NCBI GenBank assembly: GCA_945874195.1
Contig: CAMCFW010000052.1
Location: forward strand, 1 to 9,707
Length of the DNA: 9,707 nucleotides
Reading direction: 5' to 3'
Source: Chryseobacterium gleum
GTDB taxonomy: Bacteria; Bacteroidota; Bacteroidia; UBA10329
Shown here: positions 1-7,203 of the stretch, piece after piece
Layout: every line of letters begins with the position of its first letter
Numbering within the stretch: the stretch's first letter is position 1
Program-made: the position numbers and the translations under genes
The notes under the pieces: generated by a model
What the model was told of the DNA's origin: nothing
Database searches by the model: none
What the model saw: only the letters and a program-made list of their open reading frames with translations

Positions 1-1
1 C

Positions 2-1735
2 AACAGCTTCGGATACCGTGGTGCTGGGGGAGGCACATGCAATCCCGGACAGAATGGTAACAACGGGCAAACCGTACACGGCACCGGTGGTGCAGGTGCA
101 ACAGGCTCGGCCAACCTGGTAGGTTTCTACTGGGTATCCACAAACGCGGCAGACGGCACCCTCGGTGCGAACGGCACGGGTGGCGGTGGCGGTGGCGGAT
201 CGGGCGGTTGCGATTCGGGAACCGACTCGTATGGAGCCGGTGGTGGCGGTGGCGGATCGGGCGGCATTGCCTCGTCAGCAGCAGGCACAGGTGGTGTTTC
301 GGGTGGAAACAGTGCCGCCATCTTCATGCTTTCCTCCACCTGTTGGCTTATCGATTGCAACTTCAATCTCGGAATTGGCGGAAGCGGTGGCAATGGTGGA
401 ACCAGCGGAACAGGAACACCTGGCGGAACAGGCGGTCCGGGTGGACTTGCAGATGGCGACTCGCAATCAGGAGGAAACGGTGGCGATGGTGGTGCCGGTG
501 GAAACAGTGGTGGCGGTGGCGGTGGCGCTGCCGGTTCGGCCTATGGCGTTTGGGGTAACAACTCAACCGTCCATACTTCCAACCTGTCATTCAACCTCGG
601 TTCGGCAGGAACCATCGGTGTGGGCGGAAGCGGAACTCCCACCGGTGTTGCAGGAACAGATGGGAACGCAGGTGTGGTGCTCAACTTCGGTGGCAACCTG
701 ACCAACATTGAAGAAGCGATCGCGCTTGAAGAAGATCCATGTATTGAGATCATCACGGCAGATGTTTCCGTCCTGGAACTTTGCGCTGGCGAAACAGCGA
801 CCATCGGCTACAACGCGGTGGGTGGTTTCAGCGGATCGAACACCTTCACCGCCCAACTATCTGATGTGAACGGAGGGTTCGGCAATCCTACCGACATCGG
901 TTCTGTTGTTTCCAATACATCCGGTAGCATCACGGTCGCCATTCCGACCGATGCTGCGTCAGGTTCAACCTATCGCATCCGCGTGGTGTCATCGGCCACT
1001 CCGGCCATCGGCACGGTTAATCCGACCGACATCATCATCCACGCACTTCCAGTGGTCGAGGCCAATGCTTCCGAAACAACAGTGTGTGCGGGCAATTCGG
1101 TCACACTTACCGGATCGGGTGCCGACCTCCACACGTGGAACAATCCGGTCTTGGATGGTGTGGCCTTCGTGCCAACCGAAACCAGCTACTACACGGTTGT
1201 TGGGGTGGATAATGCAACGCTATGCGCCAATACCGATTCGGTGTTGATCACGGTGGTCGAACTGCCAGACACAACTGTTATTCAGAACGGGAACGAACTT
1301 GCGGCAGTGCTTAGTGGCGCCAGCTATCAGTGGCTCGATTGCGATAACAACTATGCTATCATTCCGGGTGCGGAAAGCCAAACCTACTTGGCCCCGAATT
1401 CGGGCAACTTTGCGGTGGTGGTCACTGGCAATGGTTGTGCCGACACCTCATCGTGCTACAACGTGATTTTTGTCGGTTTGGAGGAAGTGGTCGAAAAAGG
1501 AAACGTGCTTCTTCTCTACCCCAACCCCAGCGCGGGTGTATTCCAACTTATTTCAAATGTGGAGCAAGCAATGAAAGTATCGGTGTTCAACACCATGGGG
1601 CAGATTGTCTATTCGCAGGCGAATTTCAGCAACCATTCAACCATGGATCTACAAGGCCTGAACAATGGCCAGTATTCGGTGCGGTTCTACAACCAAGACC
1701 TGAATGTGGTCAGACAGGTAGTGATTCAGAAGTAA
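2..1735 (+). CDS. Glycine-rich secreted protein with Ig/PKD-like segments and T9SS C-terminal sorting domain (5' partial)
   Basis: The frame is open from base 2 to the TAA at 1733-1735, giving 577 visible residues with no start, so the gene begins upstream. The ATG at 326 lies inside the glycine-rich part and is not a credible start. Residues about 1-231 are low-complexity Gly/Ser/Thr/Asn with GGNGG-like runs and four visible cysteines (C13, C70, C114, C119). Three beta-rich Ig/PKD-like segments follow (about 254-350, 351-422, 424-492), each with the CAGE/CAGN or GCADTSSC cysteine signatures common in Bacteroidota surface proteins. Residues about 501-577 form a type A T9SS sorting domain: LLLYPNPSAG, a VFNTMGQIVY strand, a DLQGLNNGQYSV turn and a basic terminal strand ending VVIQK. 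By family knowledge this tail is cleaved during export through the T9SS and the protein is released or anchored on the surface. An adhesin, matrix or gliding role is possible; nothing shows an enzymatic domain. Confidence 0.9.
   Translation, partial: NSFGYRGAGGGTCNPGQNGNNGQTVHGTGGAGATGSANLVGFYWVSTNAADGTLGANGTGGGGGGGSGGCDSGTDSYGAGGGGGGSGGIASSAAGTGGVSGGNSAAIFMLSSTCWLIDCNFNLGIGGSGGNGGTSGTGTPGGTGGPGGLADGDSQSGGNGGDGGAGGNSGGGGGGAAGSAYGVWGNNSTVHTSNLSFNLGSAGTIGVGGSGTPTGVAGTDGNAGVVLNFGGNLTNIEEAIALEEDPCIEIITADVSVLELCAGETATIGYNAVGGFSGSNTFTAQLSDVNGGFGNPTDIGSVVSNTSGSITVAIPTDAASGSTYRIRVVSSATPAIGTVNPTDIIIHALPVVEANASETTVCAGNSVTLTGSGADLHTWNNPVLDGVAFVPTETSYYTVVGVDNATLCANTDSVLITVVELPDTTVIQNGNELAAVLSGASYQWLDCDNNYAIIPGAESQTYLAPNSGNFAVVVTGNGCADTSSCYNVIFVGLEEVVEKGNVLLLYPNPSAGVFQLISNVEQAMKVSVFNTMGQIVYSQANFSNHSTMDLQGLNNGQYSVRFYNQDLNVVRQVVIQK
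185..264 (+). repeat. Direct repeat of 23 nt in the poly-glycine coding region
   Basis: The same 23 bases occur at 185-207 and 242-264, offset by 57 nt (19 codons), so the repeat keeps the reading frame and encodes a poly-Gly run followed by SGG. A related GGTGGC run recurs near 508-527. GGTGGC hexamers make the region open in several frames and prone to slippage. This is an internal coding repeat, not a mobile or CRISPR repeat. Confidence 0.8.
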
Positions 1736-1754
1736 GACTTATTGAAGATTGACT

Positions 1755-1797
1755 GAGGTCCCCGCCTGCTCAACGCTTGGCGGGGATCTTCTTTTTT
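1755..1797 (+). terminator. Rho-independent terminator after the T9SS protein
   Basis: A 7-bp perfect GC stem (CCCCGCC at 1760-1766, GGCGGGG at 1779-1785) with a 12-nt loop is extended by weaker pairs and followed by six T at 1792-1797. It lies 20 nt after the stop codon of the secreted protein. The T-run exists on the plus strand only, so this acts mainly on plus-strand transcription, although the hairpin also lies just past the end of the convergent gene. Confidence 0.85.
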
Positions 1798-2141
1798 CAG
1801 GAAACGCTTTTCCTTTTCAGGAGGAAGGTTCGGAGGTAATAGCCAGCGATCAATCCAAGCCCAAGGATAAAGAACACAAGCGCAAATTGCCGGGTACGAT
1901 CATTGAAAAAGAACTCACCGATCATCCAAATGCTGTTGGCAAGGATCCAAGAACAAACGGCCAGGTTGTGGATCAGTTCCTTCAGCGCGGTCCGACTTAG
2001 CCAACTGATGTAAATGGCCATGGCGATGGTGGGCACTACCATGACCATGCCGGCCGCGCGCCAATCCATTGCCCAACAACTGTCTTTCAACAACCACAGC
2101 ACGATGTGCACATTTTCAAACTTTCTGATGCGATCGAGCAT
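1797..2141 (-). CDS. Small four-helix membrane protein, unknown function
   Basis: The protein has 114 residues from the ATG at 2141, which follows an AGGGGTGA stretch a few bases upstream; a GTG at 2147 would add two residues. Four hydrophobic segments are visible, about residues 11-24, 31-48, 57-78 and 86-104, with a basic C-terminal tail (LLKRKSVS). Tryptophans and polar residues sit in the helices (VLWLLKDSCWAMDW, NLAVCSWILANSIWMIGEFFF), which suggests packing against a partner rather than a simple anchor. It resembles conserved hypothetical inner-membrane proteins of Bacteroidota, but I know no assigned function or gene name. It starts 30 nt after the symporter stop on the same strand, so co-transcription is likely. 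A role as accessory subunit of the symporter is inference only. Confidence 0.75.
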   Translation of the reverse strand: MLDRIRKFENVHIVLWLLKDSCWAMDWRAAGMVMVVPTIAMAIYISWLSRTALKELIHNLAVCSWILANSIWMIGEFFFNDRTRQFALVFFILGLGLIAGYYLRTFLLKRKSVS

Positions 2142-2171
2142 GTTCACCCCTATTTAATGCTTCAACCGTGA

Positions 2172-3911
2172 CTAAAACCGTTTCCAAAGCCTGGCCAGCA
2201 AAACCAAACAGCCTGCGGAGACCACAGCAAGCACACCACCTATCACATCATTGCCGTAGATGAACGAACCCGTGGCGAACAGGGCGGCATAGACCACCAC
2301 GCATCCGAGGAACATTCCGAGTATCTGCAACGGTAGATTTCCGACCACGGCCACATCAGTAGAACGATACGCCTTCCAACCCACGGTTGGGTTCACGTGT
2401 TTGCAGAAGGCTTTGAGCGTCTCGTCTGTTTCAGGTTGTGTGAGAAACGTGACCGCAAGCCAGCCCACGGTCGTAATGCCCACACCGACCACCAACTTGA
2501 AGTTCGGTGGGACCAAGTTCGGGGCGATCACTTCGAGCACCAACGCAACGATGAACGATATGACCATACCACTGATCTCCGTCCAAGCATTGATGCGCCA
2601 CCAGAACCAACGCAGAATGAATATGGCACCCGTGCCCGCCCCGATCTGCATCAGAATATTGAATGCCTGCAACGCATTGGTGAGCACCAAGGCGAACAAG
2701 GCAGCGAACACCATCAGCAGCACGGTCGAAACCCTACCGACCATCACAAGTTCCTTTTCCGATGCATCGGGTTTCACGAACCGTTGATAGAAATCATTCA
2801 CCACATAGGAACTTCCCCAATTGAGGTGAGTGGAAATAGTGCTCATGAAAGCCGATGCCAACGAAGCGATGACCAGCCCGAGCAATCCTGCCGGAAGGAA
2901 GGTCAGCATGGCCGGATAAGCCAGGTCGTCATTTACTATACTCGGGTCGATGTGCGGAAATGCCGCCTGAATACTCTCCAGCGTTGGGAACACGATCACG
3001 GAACAGAGCGCCACAATGATCCACGGCCAAGGGCGCAGTGCATAATGGGCAATATTGAAAAGCAAGGTGGCGCCCATGGCATTCTGCTCGTCCTTTGCGG
3101 CAAGCATTCGCTGCGCGATATAGCCTCCACCACCAGGTTCGGCACCGGGATACCACACACTCCACCACTGCACCGCCAATGGCAGTATGAGCAAGGGAAT
3201 GAGTGCTTCGGTATTCGAAAAATCGGGGAAGAAACTGGTGAGCGATGCCACTTCCTGATTCGCCAAAAGTCCATCCAACCCTCCCACCTGCGGAAGATCG
3301 AGCAGCACAACGGCCGCCCAAATGGTGCCGACCATGGCCAATGTGAACTGGAAGAAATCCGTGAAGAGCACGCCTCGCAGACCACCAATGGAACTGTATA
3401 TGACCGTGACCACACTGGTGATGAGTAGCGTTTCAATCGCACTAAGGCCAAGCATAACACCACCGATCTTGATGGCTGCAAGACAAACACCGGCCATCAC
3501 AAGCACGTTGAACACTACTCCGAGATAGACCGCACGGAAACCGCGCAAAAAGGCAGCATTCTTCCCGCCATAGCGGATCTCGTAAAACTCAAGGTCTGTT
3601 AGCAGTCCCGACCTGCGCCACAGTTTGGAATAGACAAAGACCGTCAACATTCCTGTAAGCAGGAACGCCCACCACACCCAATTGCCTGAAACACCATTCT
3701 TTCGAACGATGTCGGTCACAAGATTCGGTGTATCGGCCGAGAACGTTGTCGCCACCATGGATATTCCCAAAAGCCACCACGGCATGTTCCTTCCCGAAAG
3801 GAAGAATTCTGCTGAACTGGTGCCCGCCTTGCGCGAAACCACGATTCCAATGATGAGCGAAATGAGAAGGAAGGCCGCAATGATGGCCCAGTCGAGAGAG
3901 GTTAGTTGCAT
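2172..3911 (-). CDS. Sodium:solute symporter (SSS/SLC5 family)
   Basis: A 579-residue inner-membrane transporter with about 13-15 predicted helices, in the usual size range for the SSS family, which couples substrate uptake to the sodium gradient on a LeuT-like fold. Visible family features: an N-terminal helix followed by AEFFLSGRNMPWWLLGISM (residues 34-52); TFSADTPN (56-63) in the first core helix; the conserved SSIGGLRGVLFTDFFQF (173-189); and SAFMSTISTHLNWGSSYVVNDFYQRF-type sequence around 353-378, where the serine/threonine cluster corresponds to the Na2 sodium site. The substrate cannot be read from sequence; sugars, amino acids and carboxylates are all possible. It reads divergently from the nucleotidyltransferase and is followed by a small membrane protein. 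ATG at 3911 opens directly onto the first helix (MQLTSLDWAIIAAFLL) and no Shine-Dalgarno is evident. Confidence 0.93.
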   Translation of the reverse strand: MQLTSLDWAIIAAFLLISLIIGIVVSRKAGTSSAEFFLSGRNMPWWLLGISMVATTFSADTPNLVTDIVRKNGVSGNWVWWAFLLTGMLTVFVYSKLWRRSGLLTDLEFYEIRYGGKNAAFLRGFRAVYLGVVFNVLVMAGVCLAAIKIGGVMLGLSAIETLLITSVVTVIYSSIGGLRGVLFTDFFQFTLAMVGTIWAAVVLLDLPQVGGLDGLLANQEVASLTSFFPDFSNTEALIPLLILPLAVQWWSVWYPGAEPGGGGYIAQRMLAAKDEQNAMGATLLFNIAHYALRPWPWIIVALCSVIVFPTLESIQAAFPHIDPSIVNDDLAYPAMLTFLPAGLLGLVIASLASAFMSTISTHLNWGSSYVVNDFYQRFVKPDASEKELVMVGRVSTVLLMVFAALFALVLTNALQAFNILMQIGAGTGAIFILRWFWWRINAWTEISGMVISFIVALVLEVIAPNLVPPNFKLVVGVGITTVGWLAVTFLTQPETDETLKAFCKHVNPTVGWKAYRSTDVAVVGNLPLQILGMFLGCVVVYAALFATGSFIYGNDVIGGVLAVVSAGCLVLLARLWKRF

Positions 3912-4023
3912 GATGAAAAGTAGAACCTAAAAACACGTCCGTTCATTCCTAATTCATCGATATATCAACAACCAACGGTTAACGGAAAAACCTACGGTAA
4001 TCACGCAAACGATCCGCGGTTCC

Positions 4024-4031
4024 TATATTCG
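4024..4031 (+). promoter_or_regulatory. Possible -7 box of the nucleotidyltransferase gene
   Basis: TATATTCG matches the Bacteroidota TAnnTTTG element at all but one position and sits 19 nt before the ATG at 4050, which would give a very short leader. No clear TTG at the -33 spacing is seen, so this is tentative. Confidence 0.4.
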
Positions 4032-4049
4032 CGCCACAATCAAAGCCAA

Positions 4050-4949
4050 ATGAAACCGACACTACTGATACTTGCCGCAGGAATGGGAAGCCGATATGGC
4101 GGACTGAAACAGATAGACCCGCTTGGCCCCAACGGGGAAACCATCATTGAATACTCCATTTACGATGCCATTCAGGCCGGTTTCGGTAAGGTGGTATTCG
4201 TTATCCGCGAAAGTTTTGCGGATGAATTCAAGGAGCGTTTCACGGGTAAATTCGAAGACAAGATCGATATCGCCTACGCCTATCAGGATGTGAACACGCC
4301 AGTGGAAGGCATCACCGATCTGCCGCACCGCGAAAAACCGTGGGGAACCATGCATGCGGTCCTTGTGGCGCATAATGTGATCAACGAGCCATTCGCGGTC
4401 ATCAATGCGGACGACTTCTACGGTGCGGATGGCTTTCATCAGGTGGCCGATTTCCTGAAGAACCGCTGCACCGAAGACACCTACACGATGGTTGGCTACG
4501 TGTTGCGCAACACCCTAAGCGAACACGGACAAGTGAGCCGTGGCGTATGTGTGGCCGATGAGAACAACAACCTGGCGAAGATCGATGAACGCACCAAGAT
4601 ACATTGGGAAGGCAAGAAGGTGATCTATCACGAAGGCGATGCCACGCACGAAGTGGATCCCGGTTCGGTGGTTTCCATGAATTTCTGGGGTTTCCATCCG
4701 AACATCTTCGAAACGAGCCGCCAGATGTTCATCGATTTTGTGCGCGAGAACCGCGAGAATCCGAAGGCTGAGTTCTTCATTCCGTTGGTGGCCGATACGC
4801 TGATCGCCTCTGGTGATGCCAAATTCCCGATCCTTACGAGCAACGACCGTTGGTATGGCGTCACCTACATTGAAGACCGACCTGTGGTGGTTGAAGCATT
4901 CCAAAAGTTGGTTGACGAAGGAAAATATCCGAGCCCACTTTGGAAATAG
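4050..4949 (+). CDS. Sugar-1-phosphate-type nucleotidyltransferase (NTP_transferase family)
   Basis: A 299-residue cytoplasmic protein with the Rossmann-like fold of sugar nucleotidyltransferases, which join a sugar 1-phosphate to NTP and release pyrophosphate. The N-terminal nucleotide loop is LILAAGMGSRYGGLKQIDPL (residues 6-25), a GxGxR...K variant in which the usual PK is replaced by LKQ. PWGTMHAVL (97-105) matches the base-recognition GT(A/G) segment, and NADDFYG (119-125) carries the aspartates expected to bind the metal and nucleotide. VVSMNFWGFHP (207-217) and EFFIPLVADTL (241-251) fit the sugar-binding half. The exact sugar and nucleotide cannot be assigned, so no symbol is given. 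It diverges from the symporter and ends at a strong terminator, so it appears monocistronic. Start ATG at 4050 is followed at once by the first beta strand, with an A-rich leader and no Shine-Dalgarno. Confidence 0.88.
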   Translation: MKPTLLILAAGMGSRYGGLKQIDPLGPNGETIIEYSIYDAIQAGFGKVVFVIRESFADEFKERFTGKFEDKIDIAYAYQDVNTPVEGITDLPHREKPWGTMHAVLVAHNVINEPFAVINADDFYGADGFHQVADFLKNRCTEDTYTMVGYVLRNTLSEHGQVSRGVCVADENNNLAKIDERTKIHWEGKKVIYHEGDATHEVDPGSVVSMNFWGFHPNIFETSRQMFIDFVRENRENPKAEFFIPLVADTLIASGDAKFPILTSNDRWYGVTYIEDRPVVVEAFQKLVDEGKYPSPLWK

Positions 4950-4992
4950 AACGAGGATCTGAATGATCTGACAGGATAAATCCTATTGGTTT

Positions 4993-5027
4993 AAAGCCAG
5001 TTGTCGAAAGAGATGACTGGCTTTTTT
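4993..5027 (+). terminator. Rho-independent terminator after the nucleotidyltransferase
   Basis: AAAGCCAGT (4993-5001) pairs with ACTGGCTTT (5016-5024); the stem continues inward through wobble and Watson-Crick pairs to a GAAAGA loop and runs into six T at 5022-5027. It lies 44 nt after the stop and closes this gene as a single unit before the WYL gene. Confidence 0.88.
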
Positions 5028-5086
5028 ATTTCAACATGAACGAAAGAAATCAGCAAGCATCAGTTCAATCCGTCCGATCTGTGTTC

Positions 5087-5094
5087 TAAATTTG
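5087..5094 (+). promoter_or_regulatory. Promoter -7 box of the WYL regulator gene
   Basis: TAAATTTG is an exact match to TAnnTTTG. A TTC at 5064-5066 stands 20 nt upstream, near the TTG expected at -33. Only four bases separate the box from the ATG at 5099, so transcription would begin at or next to the start codon. Confidence 0.55.
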
Positions 5095-5098
5095 AAGC

Positions 5099-6073
5099 AT
5101 GCCAGCCAATAAGTACGCCCTTCTCCGCTACCGCATCATTGACGACTGTCTGACCAACAAGGGCAGACGTTTCCCCACCAAGGAAGACCTGCAATATGCC
5201 TGCGAACAGGCGCTTTACGGCAGTTCGGGCGAACGCATTTCCATCAGCACCATAGAAAAGGACATGTGGGCCATGAAGAACGAGGGCGAATTGGGCTACT
5301 ACGCGCCCATCGCCTATTCCAAGTTGGAAAAGGGTTACCACTACGAAGACCCGAACTACACCATCAAGGAAATAAGCCTGAGCGAAGAGGACAAGGAGGC
5401 CATCCGTTTTGCGGCCACCACGCTGTTCCAGTTCAAGGACCTGGCCATCTTCGATCAGTTCGGTGCAGCCATCCAGAAGATCTTCGACCGACTGAACATA
5501 TCACCCGAAATGCAGGACGATGCCATCGAGCGCTTCGTGCAGTTTGAGAACACGCCCGTGGCAAAGGGCACGGAGCACCTACCGCTGCTTTTGCAGGCCA
5601 TCAAGGAAACGCGCGAAGTCCGGTTCCGCTACCTTTCATTCGTGGATGAAAGTGAGAGCGAACGCCTGCTTCACCCCTACCTGTTGAAGGAATACCGCAA
5701 CCGTTGGTACGTGATCGGCATGGACGTGGAGGCCAAGAAGGTGAAGACCTTCGGGCTCGACCGCATCTCGGATCTTTCGCTCCGCGAGAACTACTTCACC
5801 GTTGACAGGAACTTTGACCCCGAAGTGCTTTTCAAATACAGTTTTGGCATCACGGCAGGAGGAAAGCCCGAAAAGGTGGTGTTGAAATTCGCTCCGCAGG
5901 AAGGCCGCTACGTGAAGGCGCAACCGCTCCATCCCACCCAGAAGATCATCAAGGAGAATGCAGACGGACTGACCGTGGAACTGAAAGTGATCCCTAGTTA
6001 CGAACTGAATGCCACGATACGGTCTTTCGGAGATAAGGTTGAGGTGATTGAGCCTAAGTTCCTTTTGGGATGA
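5099..6073 (+). CDS. WYL-domain transcriptional regulator
   Basis: A 324-residue cytoplasmic regulator. The N-terminal part (about 1-90: NKYALLRYRIIDDCLTNKGR, then TIEKDMWAMKNEGELGYYAPI) resembles the DNA-binding winged-helix region of Bacteroidota WYL proteins, with the recognition helix likely around SISTIEKDMWAMK (48-60). A linker of helices follows (95-150). The WYL domain spans about 160-230, with VRFRYLSF (174-181), LLHPYLLKEYRNRWYVIGMD (190-209, the WYL motif reading WYV) and KTFGLDRISDL (216-226); arginines here commonly bind a nucleic-acid or nucleotide ligand in this family. A WCX-like C-terminal extension occupies about 257-324. Length and layout are normal. The start is supported by family-typical MPxNKYALLRY. 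It has its own promoter-like box, and the WG-repeat gene starts 66 nt after its stop. Target genes are unknown. Confidence 0.9.
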   Translation: MPANKYALLRYRIIDDCLTNKGRRFPTKEDLQYACEQALYGSSGERISISTIEKDMWAMKNEGELGYYAPIAYSKLEKGYHYEDPNYTIKEISLSEEDKEAIRFAATTLFQFKDLAIFDQFGAAIQKIFDRLNISPEMQDDAIERFVQFENTPVAKGTEHLPLLLQAIKETREVRFRYLSFVDESESERLLHPYLLKEYRNRWYVIGMDVEAKKVKTFGLDRISDLSLRENYFTVDRNFDPEVLFKYSFGITAGGKPEKVVLKFAPQEGRYVKAQPLHPTQKIIKENADGLTVELKVIPSYELNATIRSFGDKVEVIEPKFLLG

Positions 6074-6089
6074 ACTGTTCAAAATTGGA

Positions 6090-6121
6090 TTGTTAGTGGT
6101 TACTTGCTTCCGTTAATTTTA
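6090..6121 (+). promoter_or_regulatory. Possible promoter of the WG-repeat gene
   Basis: TTG at 6090-6092 and TAATTTTA at 6114-6121 (one mismatch to TAnnTTTG) are 21 nt apart, close to the Bacteroidota -33/-7 layout, with the ATG 19 nt downstream at 6140. No terminator is visible after the WYL gene at 6073, so read-through from it is also possible. Confidence 0.4.
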
Positions 6122-6139
6122 CAACATCAAACCTAAACC

Positions 6140-7183
6140 ATGAAAACAACACTCTCTATCCTCGCGGCCCTGATCATGGCCGGTCAATTGTTTGCTCAAT
6201 CTCCATTGGCGCAAGCTAAACCCGTGGGTTCTGTACTTTGGGGTTATATCAATCCTGAAGGTGAGTTCGTCATTCAACCCAGTTATCGAATTTGCAATCC
6301 ATTTACTGAAGATGGATTAGCACCATCTCCGTACGATAAATCAAGAAAATCCTTCTTTTTTATCCAAACTGATGGAGAGGAATTAAAAACAGAGCTGGAT
6401 AAGTTTGTCTTGATGAATTTTAAGGGTTTTGACCCAAAGGGATTTAGGGATGGTATGGCCCCTGTTCAAGTGAAAAATGACTGGGGATACATGAATACTG
6501 AAGGAAAACTGGTTGTACCCGCAGTTTACGATAAAGCTCGAGAATTTGATAGTAATCATGGTGTTGTGGCAAAAGACAAGAAATTCTACATCGTTGACAG
6601 AACAGGAAATGAGAAACAATTAGACCTGCTTGAACTTGTTGATGTGAGACGGTTTTCTGAAGGACTAGCTCCGATTCGAGTTGGAGCTGTTTGGGGCTTC
6701 ATTTCTACCGATGGGTCAGTTGCCATTGTACCAAGCTTTAAATCGGTCGGTTATTTCTCTGAAGGAATGGCATGGGCAAAAAACACTGCTGGCCAAACCG
6801 GTTTCATCGATAAGAAAGGAAATTGGGTTATTGAAGCTAAATATGAGACTACGAAAGATTTTTCGAACGGATTGGCCCGCGTAAAATCTGGAAATTGGAC
6901 CTTTGTTGACAAGACAGGAAAAACGATAGCTACGCCTTCGGCAGATTCGTTCGGTGATTTTTCTGACGGATTGGCCTATTGCAAATCGGCAGAAAAAGTG
7001 GGGTTCATTGATAAGACAGGGAAATTGGTCATCCCGCAGGAGTTTTCCAAAGTCCGCGATTTCAAGAACGGCTATGCAGCGGCCCAACAGGGTGAGAAAT
7101 GGGGATTCATCGATAAGACAGGGAAGTGGGCAATTGAACCCAAGTTTGACGCAGTGAAGGACTTTGAAGCAACTACACACTGA
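6140..7183 (+). CDS. Secreted WG-repeat protein
   Basis: A 347-residue protein with a signal peptide (MKTTLSILAALIMAGQLFAQ, probable cleavage after residue 20), so it is exported. Nine copies of a WG-like repeat with a period of about 33-43 residues begin near 34, 72, 115, 148, 184, 219, 252, 286 and 320. The consensus is WGFIDKTGKWVIxPKFDxVxDFxxGLA; the second and fourth copies are degenerate (FFFIQTDGEEL, KFYIVDRTGNEKQ) and the last ends early at DFEATTH, without the usual NGLA continuation. WG repeats fold into beta-rich units and are common in secreted proteins of Bacteroidota; the molecular function is unknown. The first two thirds are visibly more AT-rich than the neighbours (33% GC by hand count over 6361-6420, against 55% over 5281-5340). 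It follows the WYL gene; no regulatory link is shown. Confidence 0.88.
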   Translation: MKTTLSILAALIMAGQLFAQSPLAQAKPVGSVLWGYINPEGEFVIQPSYRICNPFTEDGLAPSPYDKSRKSFFFIQTDGEELKTELDKFVLMNFKGFDPKGFRDGMAPVQVKNDWGYMNTEGKLVVPAVYDKAREFDSNHGVVAKDKKFYIVDRTGNEKQLDLLELVDVRRFSEGLAPIRVGAVWGFISTDGSVAIVPSFKSVGYFSEGMAWAKNTAGQTGFIDKKGNWVIEAKYETTKDFSNGLARVKSGNWTFVDKTGKTIATPSADSFGDFSDGLAYCKSAEKVGFIDKTGKLVIPQEFSKVRDFKNGYAAAQQGEKWGFIDKTGKWAIEPKFDAVKDFEATTH

Positions 7184-7203
7184 TCGGAGCGCGATAGGTT
7201 TAT

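Noticed and set aside
326..328. ATG as the start of the T9SS protein
   Set aside because: The same frame is open back to base 2 with continuous glycine-rich repeat of the same kind, and no signal peptide follows the ATG.
165..701. Open plus-strand frame of 178 codons, and others at 208-558, 127-393 (-) and 275-466 (-)
   Set aside because: They overlap the glycine-rich coding region; GGT/GGC repeats give few stops in any frame and yield valine/alanine, arginine/tryptophan or proline-rich translations without recognisable domains.
2397..3428. Open plus-strand frame of 343 codons opposite the symporter
   Set aside because: It is antisense to a clear transporter; the translation is His/Arg/Gln/Glu-rich with no domain, typical of the complement of a membrane-protein gene.
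3915..3922. TACTTTTC on the minus strand as the symporter -7 box
   Set aside because: It has a mismatch at the last, usually conserved G and no -33 element; it touches the start codon region and cannot be told from chance.
4973..4984. AGGAT-AA-ATCCT inverted repeat after the nucleotidyltransferase
   Set aside because: A two-base loop cannot form a stable hairpin and the strong terminator 9 nt further on already explains transcript ending.
7003..7125. Repeated DNA near the 3' end of the WG gene as a CRISPR-like or mobile repeat
   Set aside because: The repeats are in frame, encode FIDKTGK, and follow the protein repeat period.
5099..7183. WYL regulator plus WG-repeat protein as a defence or toxin-type system
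   Set aside because: WYL proteins do occur in defence loci, but there is no nuclease, helicase, toxin, phage or mobile-element gene nearby, and the WG protein is exported.
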